Below, piece after piece: positions 8,988 to 17,363 of a DNA stretch of 64,000 nt. Each line of letters opens with the position of its first letter. The stretch's first letter is position 1. Origin of the DNA: Pseudomonas citri (GTDB lineage Bacteria > Pseudomonadota > Gammaproteobacteria > Pseudomonadales > Pseudomonadaceae); assembly GCF_025336485.1 (NCBI RefSeq), contig NZ_JAODAB010000009.1, forward strand, positions 151,919 through 215,918, read 5' to 3'. A program made the position numbers and the translations under genes. The notes beneath the pieces were generated by a model. It was not told the DNA's origin, made no database searches, and worked only from the letters and a program-made list of their open reading frames with translations.

Positions 8988-9100
8988 ATAAGGCCCTGGC
9001 TGAAAATACAGGTTGTGGTTAACCGAAGAGTGCGTATTAAATAGTTATAAGAACAACTCCGGTAGTGAGTTATTTTCATAAGCTTATGAGTGAATCGCAT

Positions 9101-10000
9101 ATGGACGCAGCAACGACAGTCATTCTCGATGGCGGCATGGGCCGCGAACTGCAACGCCGTGGCGCGCCGTTCCGACAGCCCGAGTGGTCGGCGCTGGCGT
9201 TGAGCGAAGCGCCCCAGGCGGTGGTGGATGTGCACGCAGCTTACATCGCCAGCGGTGCCAGCGTAATCACCAGCAACAGCTACGCGGTGGTGCCGTTTCA
9301 CATTGGCGAGCAGCGCTTTGCCGAAGAGGGCCAGGCACTGGCGGCGCTGGCGGGGGAGCTGGCGCGGCGGGCGGTGCAGGCGTCGGGTAAATCGGTGAAG
9401 GTTGCCGGGTCGCTGCCGCCCTTGTTCGGTTCCTATCGCCCCGACCTGTTCGACGCCTCCCGCGCCAGCGAATTGCTCGCGCCGTTGGTGACCGGCCTGG
9501 CGCCTCATGTCGACTTGTGGCTGGCCGAAACCCAAAGCTCGACGATCGAGGCACGAGCGATCCACGCCGGGCTGCCGAAGGACGGCAAGCCGTTCTGGCT
9601 GTCGTTTACCTTGAAAGACGAAGACACCGATGAAGTGCCGCGCCTGCGCTCCGGTGAACCGGTGGCGGACGCCGCGGCGGTCGCCGCCGAGCTGGGTGTC
9701 GAGACGCTGCTGTTCAACTGCAGCCAGCCGGAAGTGATCGGTGCGGCCATCGACGCGGCGCGGGAGACGTTTGAACGCCTGGGCGTGAAGATCCACATCG
9801 GTGCCTACGCCAACGCCTTCCCGCCGCAACCGAAGGAAGCGACCGCCAACGACGGGCTGGACCCGTTGCGCGAAGACCTCGATCCGCCCGGTTACCTTCA
9901 GTGGGCCGCCGACTGGCGCCAGCGCGGCGCCAGCCACCTGGGTGGTTGCTGCGGCATCGGGCCGGAGCACATTGCGGTGTTGGCGCAGAAACTGGCCTGA
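9101..10000 (+). CDS. mmuM: Homocysteine S-methyltransferase
   Basis: The 299-residue protein begins with the family pattern ILDGGMGRELQRRG. It carries the three zinc-binding cysteines of the homocysteine methyltransferase fold: Cys in FNCSQPE near residue 207 and the CysCys pair in GGCCGIGPEH near residues 283-284. The enzyme transfers a methyl group from S-methylmethionine (or SAM) to homocysteine, giving methionine. ATG at 9101 is preferred because GAGTGA precedes it and the conserved region starts almost at once; ATG at 9086 is possible. The gene is divergent from the ABC transporter operon with a 113-base gap. Confidence 0.87.
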   Translation: MDAATTVILDGGMGRELQRRGAPFRQPEWSALALSEAPQAVVDVHAAYIASGASVITSNSYAVVPFHIGEQRFAEEGQALAALAGELARRAVQASGKSVKVAGSLPPLFGSYRPDLFDASRASELLAPLVTGLAPHVDLWLAETQSSTIEARAIHAGLPKDGKPFWLSFTLKDEDTDEVPRLRSGEPVADAAAVAAELGVETLLFNCSQPEVIGAAIDAARETFERLGVKIHIGAYANAFPPQPKEATANDGLDPLREDLDPPGYLQWAADWRQRGASHLGGCCGIGPEHIAVLAQKLA

Positions 10001-10080
10001 GCCCCTTGAAGCCGACATGACGGCTTACACATTCCCGCCCCCGCCATACATATGTATGTCATCGCTGATCGGATGAGGCG

Positions 10081-10120
10081 ATAGGTTCCCGGTTCCTTAA
10101 CAACAACAACCGGGACCTAT
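10081..10120 (+). promoter_or_regulatory. Inverted repeat abutting the toxin start codon
   Basis: The arms AGGTTCCCGGTT and AACCGGGACCT flank a short A/C-rich loop and pair almost perfectly apart from one bulged base. The right arm covers the only ribosome-binding-like sequence (GGGA) before the TTG start at 10123, and no T-run follows. It may be a translation-limiting hairpin in the toxin mRNA or a repeat-derived element. Confidence 0.5.
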
Positions 10121-10122
10121 CC

Positions 10123-13100
10123 TTGAAACCCATCAGCTTGTTACCCAACGGTATTCGCTTTCAACCGCATGAATTCGCCGATCAATGGCTCGGTCAATGG
10201 GGCCTGACCGGTGACGCGCAGGTCCAGGCCACTTACCAAGAGGTCGTGACGGTCGACTCGGCCGCTGAACGCAAGACCGCATCGGTTCCCTTGCGCGCCG
10301 CCGTCACCCAAGGCTTCCTGGCCGCTCATCAAAGCAGGGCTTCCTCCTCGGCTTTGTCCCCGCGCGAGGGTTGGGTATACCCCCACCGAAGCCACCTGTC
10401 CCTGGACTTCTCCTCACTGCGGGCCCACGGCAAGGCCCTCTCGCCCGATGTCCTGCGGCAACTGCAGGCGGGCATTGCGCCCGGCTATCAGGGCGTCGGA
10501 CAACCCGTCATTACCGAGGTGGATGCCCAGGGCAATCTGCTCGGCGCCCGTGAAAAAGAGCAACTGAAGCAATTGGACCTCCTGGACGCCAATCAGGTGA
10601 AGCTGGCCCGCCTGTTCGCCGCGCTTCCGACGTTCGACACGGTGCTCAAGAGCCTGCTGGTCAGCCGGCTCAAGGCCAGGATTTCCGCAGGGAAATTCCG
10701 TGCATTGGTTCCTGAGCACATGGACCCGGATCACTGCTACGTGAACCACTTCACCGTCGATGCGTTGGGCAAGCGCTCGTTGACGTCTTCGCAGCGTTTT
10801 ACCGACGTCATGTCGAGCAGTCTGGCAACGGATACGCCGCCCACCTACACGACCGATGGGGTGGGGTTCTTCACCCGTCCGGATACGGTGCAAGAGGCGG
10901 ACAGCCTGTTTGCCAGCCCACTGGATCGCAAGACTGTCGCCACCCTGGAATCGGTTTTCTACATCGCTCAACCGGTGACCAACGAAAGCCTCAAGGGTCA
11001 GTTCCTTGAGGACCTTGTCACGTTTCGCCAGAGCAAAAGCGTAGGGGCTGCGCTCGATGCGCCAAACCCGGGCACAGCAGAAGCGGCGCTGGCTCATCTG
11101 CTGGCCCGACGTTTCATGTCGCTGTTGGATCTGTACAAGGTGGATCGGGATCCGGCCTCGCAATTGACCCCGAGTGAACGAGCCCAGCAACACGATGAGG
11201 ACCGCCTGCTGGACCTCATCACCAGCCATCCTCGCCTGGCGGACAGAAACCGCCTGTTGCGGGCGCCCATTCCCCATGTCTATGCCGTGATGCTCGACAT
11301 GGGTAGCGCAGCGCCGCGCAAATGGCCCGCGGCAATGGTCATCAAACGCGCCGACCAGCCGGCGTTGTTCCTGTATTCGCTGGAAGGCGGGATACAGAAA
11401 TTCCGTTCCTTCCAGGACCTGGTTAATACCGCCAGCCCTGTCTACGCGGGGCAAAAACGCACGATCCGGGATATTTCCACTGAACTGACCGGGCATGTCT
11501 TTGAAACCGCCGCGGATGACCTGTTGCAGTTCCAAAGCGCTGCGCTGCAAGCGTTTCTGGATGCGCCGGCAAACGAGACGCTCGCCTTGCCGGCCTTTGC
11601 CCTGGGTGTCGACGACGCGCTTGATCTGCCCATGTTGTCCCTCGCCGGGCCGTTGGCGGTCCGCCAACACGCCCTGGTTGAAGACAATCGCCCCGATTTC
11701 TTCAAGACGGCGACCTCTGCGCAGAAGTCCCATTACTGCAATCTGGAGCTTTCGGTATTGGACGCCGCCTATGCCTTGGCGGGCAGCGATATCAAGACGT
11801 TGTTGCAGTTCACTCGGCAGAAGATCAAGCAATACCTGCAAGAAACCGTACACCCGGACATCGACCCCGATCCGGACCAGACCCAGGTCACGTTTTTCTA
11901 TGGGGAAAAGGCCAACCCGAGGCAGTCCCGCGTTACCAGCCTGACCCAGTTGCTCCTGGATAATCTGCGACCATCCCAGCACCCGAACGCCATGAGGGAA
12001 GTGCTGAGCGCCTACCTCGTCGACCCGGACGGCGAGCGTGTCCGCAACCCGGCCAACGGTTATTTCGTCACGCTGACCGGGCGCGAACTGGCCCGGATGG
12101 TGACGAGCATCGATGCCGGTGGCAGTTATGAAGCCATGCTCAGGGAGCAAATGAACAAACCGGCCTACAAGCAGGCCTGGCAGACCGCGTATCGGGCCAA
12201 TCTGAAATTCAAGGGGTATGAGGCCTCGCTCAAGGGCGACGCGGCGTTCAAGGCCACGCTTGTCGACAAGGCTTTCAACCCACCGAAGCCGACAAAGAAG
12301 CTCACCCTTTGGCTGGACGCTGTCCTGCGCTCGTCATCGGCAGAGCAGCGCACACCGGTCATGGGGCGCCGGGTGCATGTCTACGCTTTGGTACTGGGCG
12401 GAAGCATGGCTGCCACAGACCCGCACGGCCACATGGGCAATGCGATCAGCATCAACGGTGCGCTGGTGTTCTCCGACCAGGAGGGGCCGCAGATCAAGGG
12501 CACCGTGGGGGTCTATTTTCCTGATAGTCCCCAGGGCGAGGATTTTCATGAGTTTGCCGATTTGAGCGATGGTGTTGCCGAGCTGTTGCCACGGGAAGAC
12601 TGGCAGGAATATTTCCGTTCACGCATTTCCACCAACGACCCGTCGCAGATAAAACGCACCCTGGGGCAGCAGGGCGGTCGCCCGTTGATCCGAGGAGCGT
12701 TGATCACCGGCGATCTGCTTGAAGCCCTCCATCGGGCCCACGTCAATTTTCACAGCGCCCATGCCGATCACCGCTCCAACAGCAACCGCAATGTCCGTCA
12801 CCAGACCTATGGCAGGCTCGGGCAGATGATGATCGAGATCGTCATGGAGTTGGCCGGTCTGTTCCTGGCCCCAGGTTTCCAGATGCTCAAGAGCGCCATC
12901 AAGACCGGCTTGCTGGTGTACCGGACGGGCGCTATCCCACTGAATCTGAAGACCCTGGCCTTTGTGCACGCCGTGGCGAACCATGGCGGATGGCGTCTTA
13001 CCCGAAGCGCGGCAGTGTCCACCCGGGGCCAATCGTTTTTCCGGGCGGTGACGGCTCGTCAGGGCCGGGATGAAGCCATGACCGGGCTGCCGTTGGACAT

Positions 13101-15399
13101 GGCGATCTATGGTCCCTATGCCGTCACGGATGCCTCGGTGATCCGTGGGCTGAGCGCAGACACACGCGGCTTCTATCGCGCCACGATCAGCCATGCGGCC
13201 ACCGGCCGTGTGATGGATCGCCCCGTGTACGTGCGCCAACCCGACGGCACGGTGTTCCGTGTCCATGACCATACGAAGCTCGATGCCACCGAAGCCACCC
13301 TGGTCAACCCGATGACGGGGCTGGGCATCCGCGCCAGTGGGGTGATGCGCAGCACCGTGGCGCGGATGCCCGACGGGGAGTGGCGTGCCGTGGGCTTTGG
13401 CCGTGGAGGCGGAAAGCGGCCAGGGAATCCGGATCCGCAGCCAGGGCCTTCGAAACCCAAGACGGTGGCCACTGCGGCATCCGCCCTTTCCGTGCGGATG
13501 GACCTGGTCCCATCAATCATGACGCGCCTGGCCAATTGGCCGCAAAACCGGAGCCTGCTGATCATTGATCGACAGGCTCCTGAACACGTCTGGTCAGTGC
13601 GCTTCACCCCGGGGCAGGAGCAAACCATCTATCCGATGGAAATCCATCCGGGTAGGGCCGACACAGACGTCGTTCTGATTCGCCTGGCCCAGGACCATTA
13701 CAGCGTGGAGCTTGGGGGGGAAGTCGTGGAAATACCGGGTGGCGGCGATTGTTTCTTCGAGGCCGTCAATCGCGGGCTGAACGAGGGGCAAGCCGAGCAA
13801 GCGCTCTCGATGCAAGGCTGGAGAAACGAAGTGGCGAATTACATCGACCAGCATCCGCAGCTCGGGCAGTACGTGGCACCGCTTCCAACCCGGACACAAC
13901 AGGCGCTCTTCGAGAATGCGTCTTCGCTGCACAACCTGTTGGGCCAGGCGGCAGTGCTCGATCTGACCCGCATCGTTTATGGCGCGCCCAACCCGAATCG
14001 CCTGTTCCAGCCGACCTTGCGCTATCTGGACCTGCATGCAAACAGCACTGTGCGAATGGCGATCACTGCCGGTCCATCCTCGCGATTGCCGCCAGAAATT
14101 CTCCAGCACGTCGGACGCTTGTTGTCACCGCGACCCCCGGCCAGATTGACGCCCAGCGTCAACGCGCCGTTTTCGGGGGAGCAGAGGCAATCCATGAAGC
14201 AGATGTTCGAAGACCTCCTGGTGGGCCCCGTCGAGAACGAGCTGGTCGAGGATTTGCTCGACAACCAGTTCCTCCTGGTTTCCAACGACGTGGTCCATAT
14301 CCTGCTCGAATATGGGGTCACGGCAAGGCAACTGCTCGACCACCATCCCCACAACAGTTCAGCGTATGTCCTGTATGACGAAGCGCTGCACGGTCATCTG
14401 GACGAGGACCAGATGGAAGCGCTGCTCGATGGCGCCTATCTGGTCAACAGCGACGACCTGGACGATGCCAAGGATCTATTGGTGAGCGATGCCGGCAGGT
14501 ACGTCGATGATACGTCGGAGCTGTTCGATCATTTCATTTACACAGACACGGCCGAAAGAACCGTCGACCTGTTCAGGACTGCGCTCAGGCGTTTTCCCGA
14601 CCTGCTGAGGCGGGCGAATCTGCTTCTCAGGTCGCCGATCATTGCTCATAACCTGGGCGGCCTGTTGCGCGTGAGTGAAGTGGCCAGATGGATTCGTAAC
14701 CCCGCATTGTCCGACGTGCGATTCCAGATCGTTGCCGAGTATGCCAGCACCCGTCATAGCGAATTGCAGCGCACGCGAAACATCGATATCGATTGGATGC
14801 AGGTGTTTGACGATCGGAACCTGCGAAATATCGTCCTGCATCAAGAAGCGTTGGGCGACTTCCTGGAGTTCCTGGGAGGGGCGTGGGGAAACATCATGGA
14901 CAACGACATACCGGCTGTCGCGAAGTTGTTCAGCGCTCCGGGGCAGCTTCCGTCCAACAGCAGGGTCGCGGTGTTATTCAATACGCCGAATCTGTGGACG
15001 GCCCTACGCAAGCTTCGAAAGGAGTATGCCGACCAGGTCTGGGCCGACCTGATCGGACCGTATTTCAGCGACGCTACGATCCGACAGGCACTTGCCTGGC
15101 CAGGGGCGTTGAGTTCGGAGATGCACCTTGCCCTCGCCTTGAGAAACAGCCTTGCACCAGAGGAGCTTCGCGCGAACCTGACCATACAGCGCCTGCTTTC
15201 CATCGGTCAGCGGCGGGCTCAACAATACCTCTACAACTTTGATTTCCCGACCGATCGCCTGGGCCATCGCCGGCTGGATTTTGCCCTGTACGTGGAAAGC
15301 CACTTGAGCATTCCGGACTGGGCCTGGCAGTACGCCAGGCGTGGCGTCACCCCGCAATCGCTCAAGAAGATTGGTGAGGTGAAGCCCAGACCGGAGTGA
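10123..15399 (+). CDS. Large DUF6543 (dermonecrotic-toxin-domain) protein with OTU-like segment
   Basis: The 1758-residue product matches large Pseudomonas proteins with the DUF6543 'dermonecrotic toxin' region in the first half. No signal peptide is visible. A hydrophobic stretch lies near residues 905-945 (LAGLFLAPGFQMLKSAIKTG). Residues 1206-1216 (GGGDCFFEAVN) resemble the catalytic Cys motif of OTU cysteine proteases, with Cys1210. A candidate His motif (LAQDHYSVEL, His1192) lies just before the Cys rather than after it, suggesting a circularly permuted OTU fold. The last 350 residues are leucine-rich and helical. Translation starts at TTG 10123 directly after a hairpin. The family is probably exported and toxic to other cells, but neither route nor target is shown here. 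Confidence 0.72.
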   Translation: MKPISLLPNGIRFQPHEFADQWLGQWGLTGDAQVQATYQEVVTVDSAAERKTASVPLRAAVTQGFLAAHQSRASSSALSPREGWVYPHRSHLSLDFSSLRAHGKALSPDVLRQLQAGIAPGYQGVGQPVITEVDAQGNLLGAREKEQLKQLDLLDANQVKLARLFAALPTFDTVLKSLLVSRLKARISAGKFRALVPEHMDPDHCYVNHFTVDALGKRSLTSSQRFTDVMSSSLATDTPPTYTTDGVGFFTRPDTVQEADSLFASPLDRKTVATLESVFYIAQPVTNESLKGQFLEDLVTFRQSKSVGAALDAPNPGTAEAALAHLLARRFMSLLDLYKVDRDPASQLTPSERAQQHDEDRLLDLITSHPRLADRNRLLRAPIPHVYAVMLDMGSAAPRKWPAAMVIKRADQPALFLYSLEGGIQKFRSFQDLVNTASPVYAGQKRTIRDISTELTGHVFETAADDLLQFQSAALQAFLDAPANETLALPAFALGVDDALDLPMLSLAGPLAVRQHALVEDNRPDFFKTATSAQKSHYCNLELSVLDAAYALAGSDIKTLLQFTRQKIKQYLQETVHPDIDPDPDQTQVTFFYGEKANPRQSRVTSLTQLLLDNLRPSQHPNAMREVLSAYLVDPDGERVRNPANGYFVTLTGRELARMVTSIDAGGSYEAMLREQMNKPAYKQAWQTAYRANLKFKGYEASLKGDAAFKATLVDKAFNPPKPTKKLTLWLDAVLRSSSAEQRTPVMGRRVHVYALVLGGSMAATDPHGHMGNAISINGALVFSDQEGPQIKGTVGVYFPDSPQGEDFHEFADLSDGVAELLPREDWQEYFRSRISTNDPSQIKRTLGQQGGRPLIRGALITGDLLEALHRAHVNFHSAHADHRSNSNRNVRHQTYGRLGQMMIEIVMELAGLFLAPGFQMLKSAIKTGLLVYRTGAIPLNLKTLAFVHAVANHGGWRLTRSAAVSTRGQSFFRAVTARQGRDEAMTGLPLDMAIYGPYAVTDASVIRGLSADTRGFYRATISHAATGRVMDRPVYVRQPDGTVFRVHDHTKLDATEATLVNPMTGLGIRASGVMRSTVARMPDGEWRAVGFGRGGGKRPGNPDPQPGPSKPKTVATAASALSVRMDLVPSIMTRLANWPQNRSLLIIDRQAPEHVWSVRFTPGQEQTIYPMEIHPGRADTDVVLIRLAQDHYSVELGGEVVEIPGGGDCFFEAVNRGLNEGQAEQALSMQGWRNEVANYIDQHPQLGQYVAPLPTRTQQALFENASSLHNLLGQAAVLDLTRIVYGAPNPNRLFQPTLRYLDLHANSTVRMAITAGPSSRLPPEILQHVGRLLSPRPPARLTPSVNAPFSGEQRQSMKQMFEDLLVGPVENELVEDLLDNQFLLVSNDVVHILLEYGVTARQLLDHHPHNSSAYVLYDEALHGHLDEDQMEALLDGAYLVNSDDLDDAKDLLVSDAGRYVDDTSELFDHFIYTDTAERTVDLFRTALRRFPDLLRRANLLLRSPIIAHNLGGLLRVSEVARWIRNPALSDVRFQIVAEYASTRHSELQRTRNIDIDWMQVFDDRNLRNIVLHQEALGDFLEFLGGAWGNIMDNDIPAVAKLFSAPGQLPSNSRVAVLFNTPNLWTALRKLRKEYADQVWADLIGPYFSDATIRQALAWPGALSSEMHLALALRNSLAPEELRANLTIQRLLSIGQRRAQQYLYNFDFPTDRLGHRRLDFALYVESHLSIPDWAWQYARRGVTPQSLKKIGEVKPRPE

Positions 15400-15427
15400 T
15401 GGCCGCCGGGTGATGTCGACTGTGCCG

Positions 15428-15457
15428 CCGCCATCGCGAGCAAGTTCGCGATGGCGG
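15428..15457. repeat. REP-like palindrome
   Basis: CCGCCATCGCGA and TCGCGATGGCGG form a perfect 12-base inverted repeat around a six-base loop. The composition and the ATCGCGAGCAAG core are typical of Pseudomonas REP elements found between convergent genes. It lies between the toxin gene and a convergent acetyltransferase gene and may act as a transcription barrier. Confidence 0.75.
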
Positions 15458-15475
15458 ACCGTCGGCCTCTGTCAT

Positions 15476-16147
15476 CTATGACCGACACTCCACCAGCCCT
15501 CGCACCTGCCCACCCTCGCGTTGGTTGTCCTCGCTCAACCACCGCTCGAATCCCGCCCGGATCGCCGGCCATTCGGAGTCGATCATCGAGTACCACGCGG
15601 TGTCGCGGTTCTGCCCCTTGACCACCATGTGCTGGCGGAACACCCCTTCGAAGGTGAACCCCAGCCGTTCGGCGGCATATTTGGAACGGGCGTTGCCGTT
15701 GTTGCACTTCCATTCCAGGCGCCGATAGCCCAAGGCGAAAGCTTCCTTTGCCAGGAGGTAGACCGCCTCGGTGCTTTTCGGCGAACGCTGCATCGGTGCG
15801 CCGAAGGTCACGTGGCCGATCTCGATGCGACCCTGGGCCGGCACGATGGACATCAGGCTGAGGATGCCTTGTACGTCGCCGCTGGCGCGGTCGATCACGC
15901 TGAAGAAATACGGGTCGGCGTTGGCTGCGTGATTGTTCAGCCAGGCATCGAACGCGCCGCGATCCGTGAACGGCCCATAGGGTAAGTAATCCCAGAGTTT
16001 CGGGTCTGCGCCGGGGCCTTCGAGTGCTTGCCACAGGCCGTCGGCGTGACGCGCCGGGTCGAGTTTTTCCAGGCGAATGAAACGTCCTTCGATCAACTGG
16101 GCAGAAGGCGCCGGGACACCTTTCCAATCGGCGAGTGAGGTGGACAT
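15476..16147 (-). CDS. GNAT-family N-acetyltransferase (RimJ/RimL-like)
   Basis: This 223-residue protein has the layout of the RimJ/RimL-type branch of GNAT enzymes. It has an N-terminal LIEGRFIRLEKLDPA strand, a central IEIGHVTFG segment with a following acetyl-CoA-binding region, and the C-terminal KYAAERLGFTFEGVFRQHM signature. ATG at 16147 is supported by AAGGAG seven bases upstream. It is the last gene of a three-gene operon (paiB-GNAT-GNAT). The acceptor substrate is unknown; small amines or protein N-termini are typical for the branch. Confidence 0.82.
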   Translation of the reverse strand: MSTSLADWKGVPAPSAQLIEGRFIRLEKLDPARHADGLWQALEGPGADPKLWDYLPYGPFTDRGAFDAWLNNHAANADPYFFSVIDRASGDVQGILSLMSIVPAQGRIEIGHVTFGAPMQRSPKSTEAVYLLAKEAFALGYRRLEWKCNNGNARSKYAAERLGFTFEGVFRQHMVVKGQNRDTAWYSMIDSEWPAIRAGFERWLSEDNQREGGQVRGLVECRS

Positions 16148-16157
16148 GCTGCGCTCC

Positions 16158-16604
16158 TTACAGGGCTTTGCGAAATTGGATGAAACCTGGACGTTCTGCA
16201 ATGCGCTCATAGAGCCGGATGGCGGTCGCGTTGGTTTCGTGGGTCAGCCAGTGCACCTTGCAGCAACCATCGGCCTTGGCGGTGGTATAGACGAACTCGA
16301 TCAACTGGCGACCCACGCCTGTGCCACGGGTCTGTTCGGCCACCAGCAGGTCTTGCAGGTAGCAGGAGTTCTCGATGCTCCAGTTCGAACGGTGATAGAT
16401 GAAATGCACCAGGCCTACCGCAATGTCGCCGTCCCAGGCGAGTGCACCGTGGGTCGGCTCGCGGTCGTCGAGCAAGCGCTGCCAGGTGCTATGACTCACC
16501 GTGTCCGGCAATTGTGTGTTGTAGAACCGCAGGTAGGCTTGCCACAGCGGCAGCCAGGCGGCGTGGTCGTCGGCGCTGACAAGACGGATCGCTACAGGTT
16601 TCAT
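16158..16604 (-). CDS. GNAT-family N-acetyltransferase
   Basis: This 148-residue protein contains the acetyl-CoA pyrophosphate loop RGTGVGRQLI near residue 95 and the typical NATAIRLYERIAERPGF C-terminus. ATG at 16604 has a strong AAGGAG site; an upstream GTG at 16610 overlaps that site and is unlikely. It lies immediately downstream of the PaiB gene. Bacillus PaiA, partner of PaiB, is also a GNAT enzyme acting on polyamines, so a PaiA-like role is possible but the sequence does not prove it. Confidence 0.83.
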   Translation of the reverse strand: MKPVAIRLVSADDHAAWLPLWQAYLRFYNTQLPDTVSHSTWQRLLDDREPTHGALAWDGDIAVGLVHFIYHRSNWSIENSCYLQDLLVAEQTRGTGVGRQLIEFVYTTAKADGCCKVHWLTHETNATAIRLYERIAERPGFIQFRKAL

Positions 16605-16606
16605 GT

Positions 16607-17263
16607 TCACTCCTTGTTGGATGGGGCAGGGCTCGATGGGGCAGGCATCAGGCGCGCCAGGCGTTGATCTTGCGGATCGAGGCTGGCGGCCAGTCCGCTG
16701 CGTACCCCGGCGACGTCGGCGGGGCTGCGGTTCTGGCTGAGCTTGCGTTTGCCTTCCAGGCGTCGGATCGGCAGGGCGAAACCGACGATGGCCTTGAGCA
16801 TGCTGTCGATGTACTCAGGCGGTGCGTCGTCGACTTTCCAGGGCTGGGCGCGGCCGGCTTCGTGGCGATCGGTGAGAGCGCTCACCAGGTTGCGCAGGCG
16901 ATGGGCATCGCTGAAGACTTCGGCGCTGCCGTAAGCGTGCACGGCCAAGTAGTTCCAGGTCGGCACGACTTTGCCGTGCTCGGCCTTGCTCGGGTAGAAG
17001 TCCGGGCTGATGTAGGCGTCGGCCCCGGCGAACACCACCAATGCTTCGGCACCGGCTTCCAGGTCCTGCCATTGAGGATTGCTTCGGGCCATGTGCCCGT
17101 AAAGGCTGCCATTGGGGCCTTGCTGGGTGTCCAGCAGCAGCGGCAGGTGGCTGGCCTGCAAGCCGCGCTCACCCTGGGTGATCAACACGGCCAGGCGGCA
17201 GTCATTCATCATCTGCTGGAGTTGAGGAAGGTCGTAGGCGGCAAAGGCTTTCGGGTTGTACAT
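16607..17263 (-). CDS. FMN-binding PaiB-family protein
   Basis: The 218-residue protein begins MYNPKAFAAYD and shows the PaiB split-barrel pattern: ASHLPLLLD, YGHMARSNPQW, VVFAGADAYISPDFYP and VVPTWNYLAVHAYG. PaiB proteins bind FMN. In Bacillus, PaiB is described as a negative regulator of protease and sporulation genes. ATG at 17263 is where the conserved region begins; upstream in-frame codons run through the intergenic DNA and are not conserved-looking. The gene heads an operon with two acetyltransferases and is divergent from a MocR regulator, its likely controller. Confidence 0.85.
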   Translation of the reverse strand: MYNPKAFAAYDLPQLQQMMNDCRLAVLITQGERGLQASHLPLLLDTQQGPNGSLYGHMARSNPQWQDLEAGAEALVVFAGADAYISPDFYPSKAEHGKVVPTWNYLAVHAYGSAEVFSDAHRLRNLVSALTDRHEAGRAQPWKVDDAPPEYIDSMLKAIVGFALPIRRLEGKRKLSQNRSPADVAGVRSGLAASLDPQDQRLARLMPAPSSPAPSNKE

Positions 17264-17321
17264 GGCGATTTTCCTTGGCGAATGCGAGCATCCTAGGCAG
17301 GCTATTGGTCTGTTGTAAGAG

Positions 17322-17355
17322 CCACTTGCGATCAATTTGATAGGTCCATTTGCGA
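17322..17355. promoter_or_regulatory. Direct repeat, candidate MocR operator
   Basis: CCACTTGCGA (17322-17331) and CCATTTGCGA (17346-17355) are near-identical direct repeats 24 bases apart in the 100-base gap between paiB and the MocR gene. MocR regulators commonly bind direct repeats in such divergent promoters. The second copy ends nine bases before the MocR start, which would suit autoregulation. Confidence 0.5.
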
Positions 17356-17363
17356 GCGCTGCC

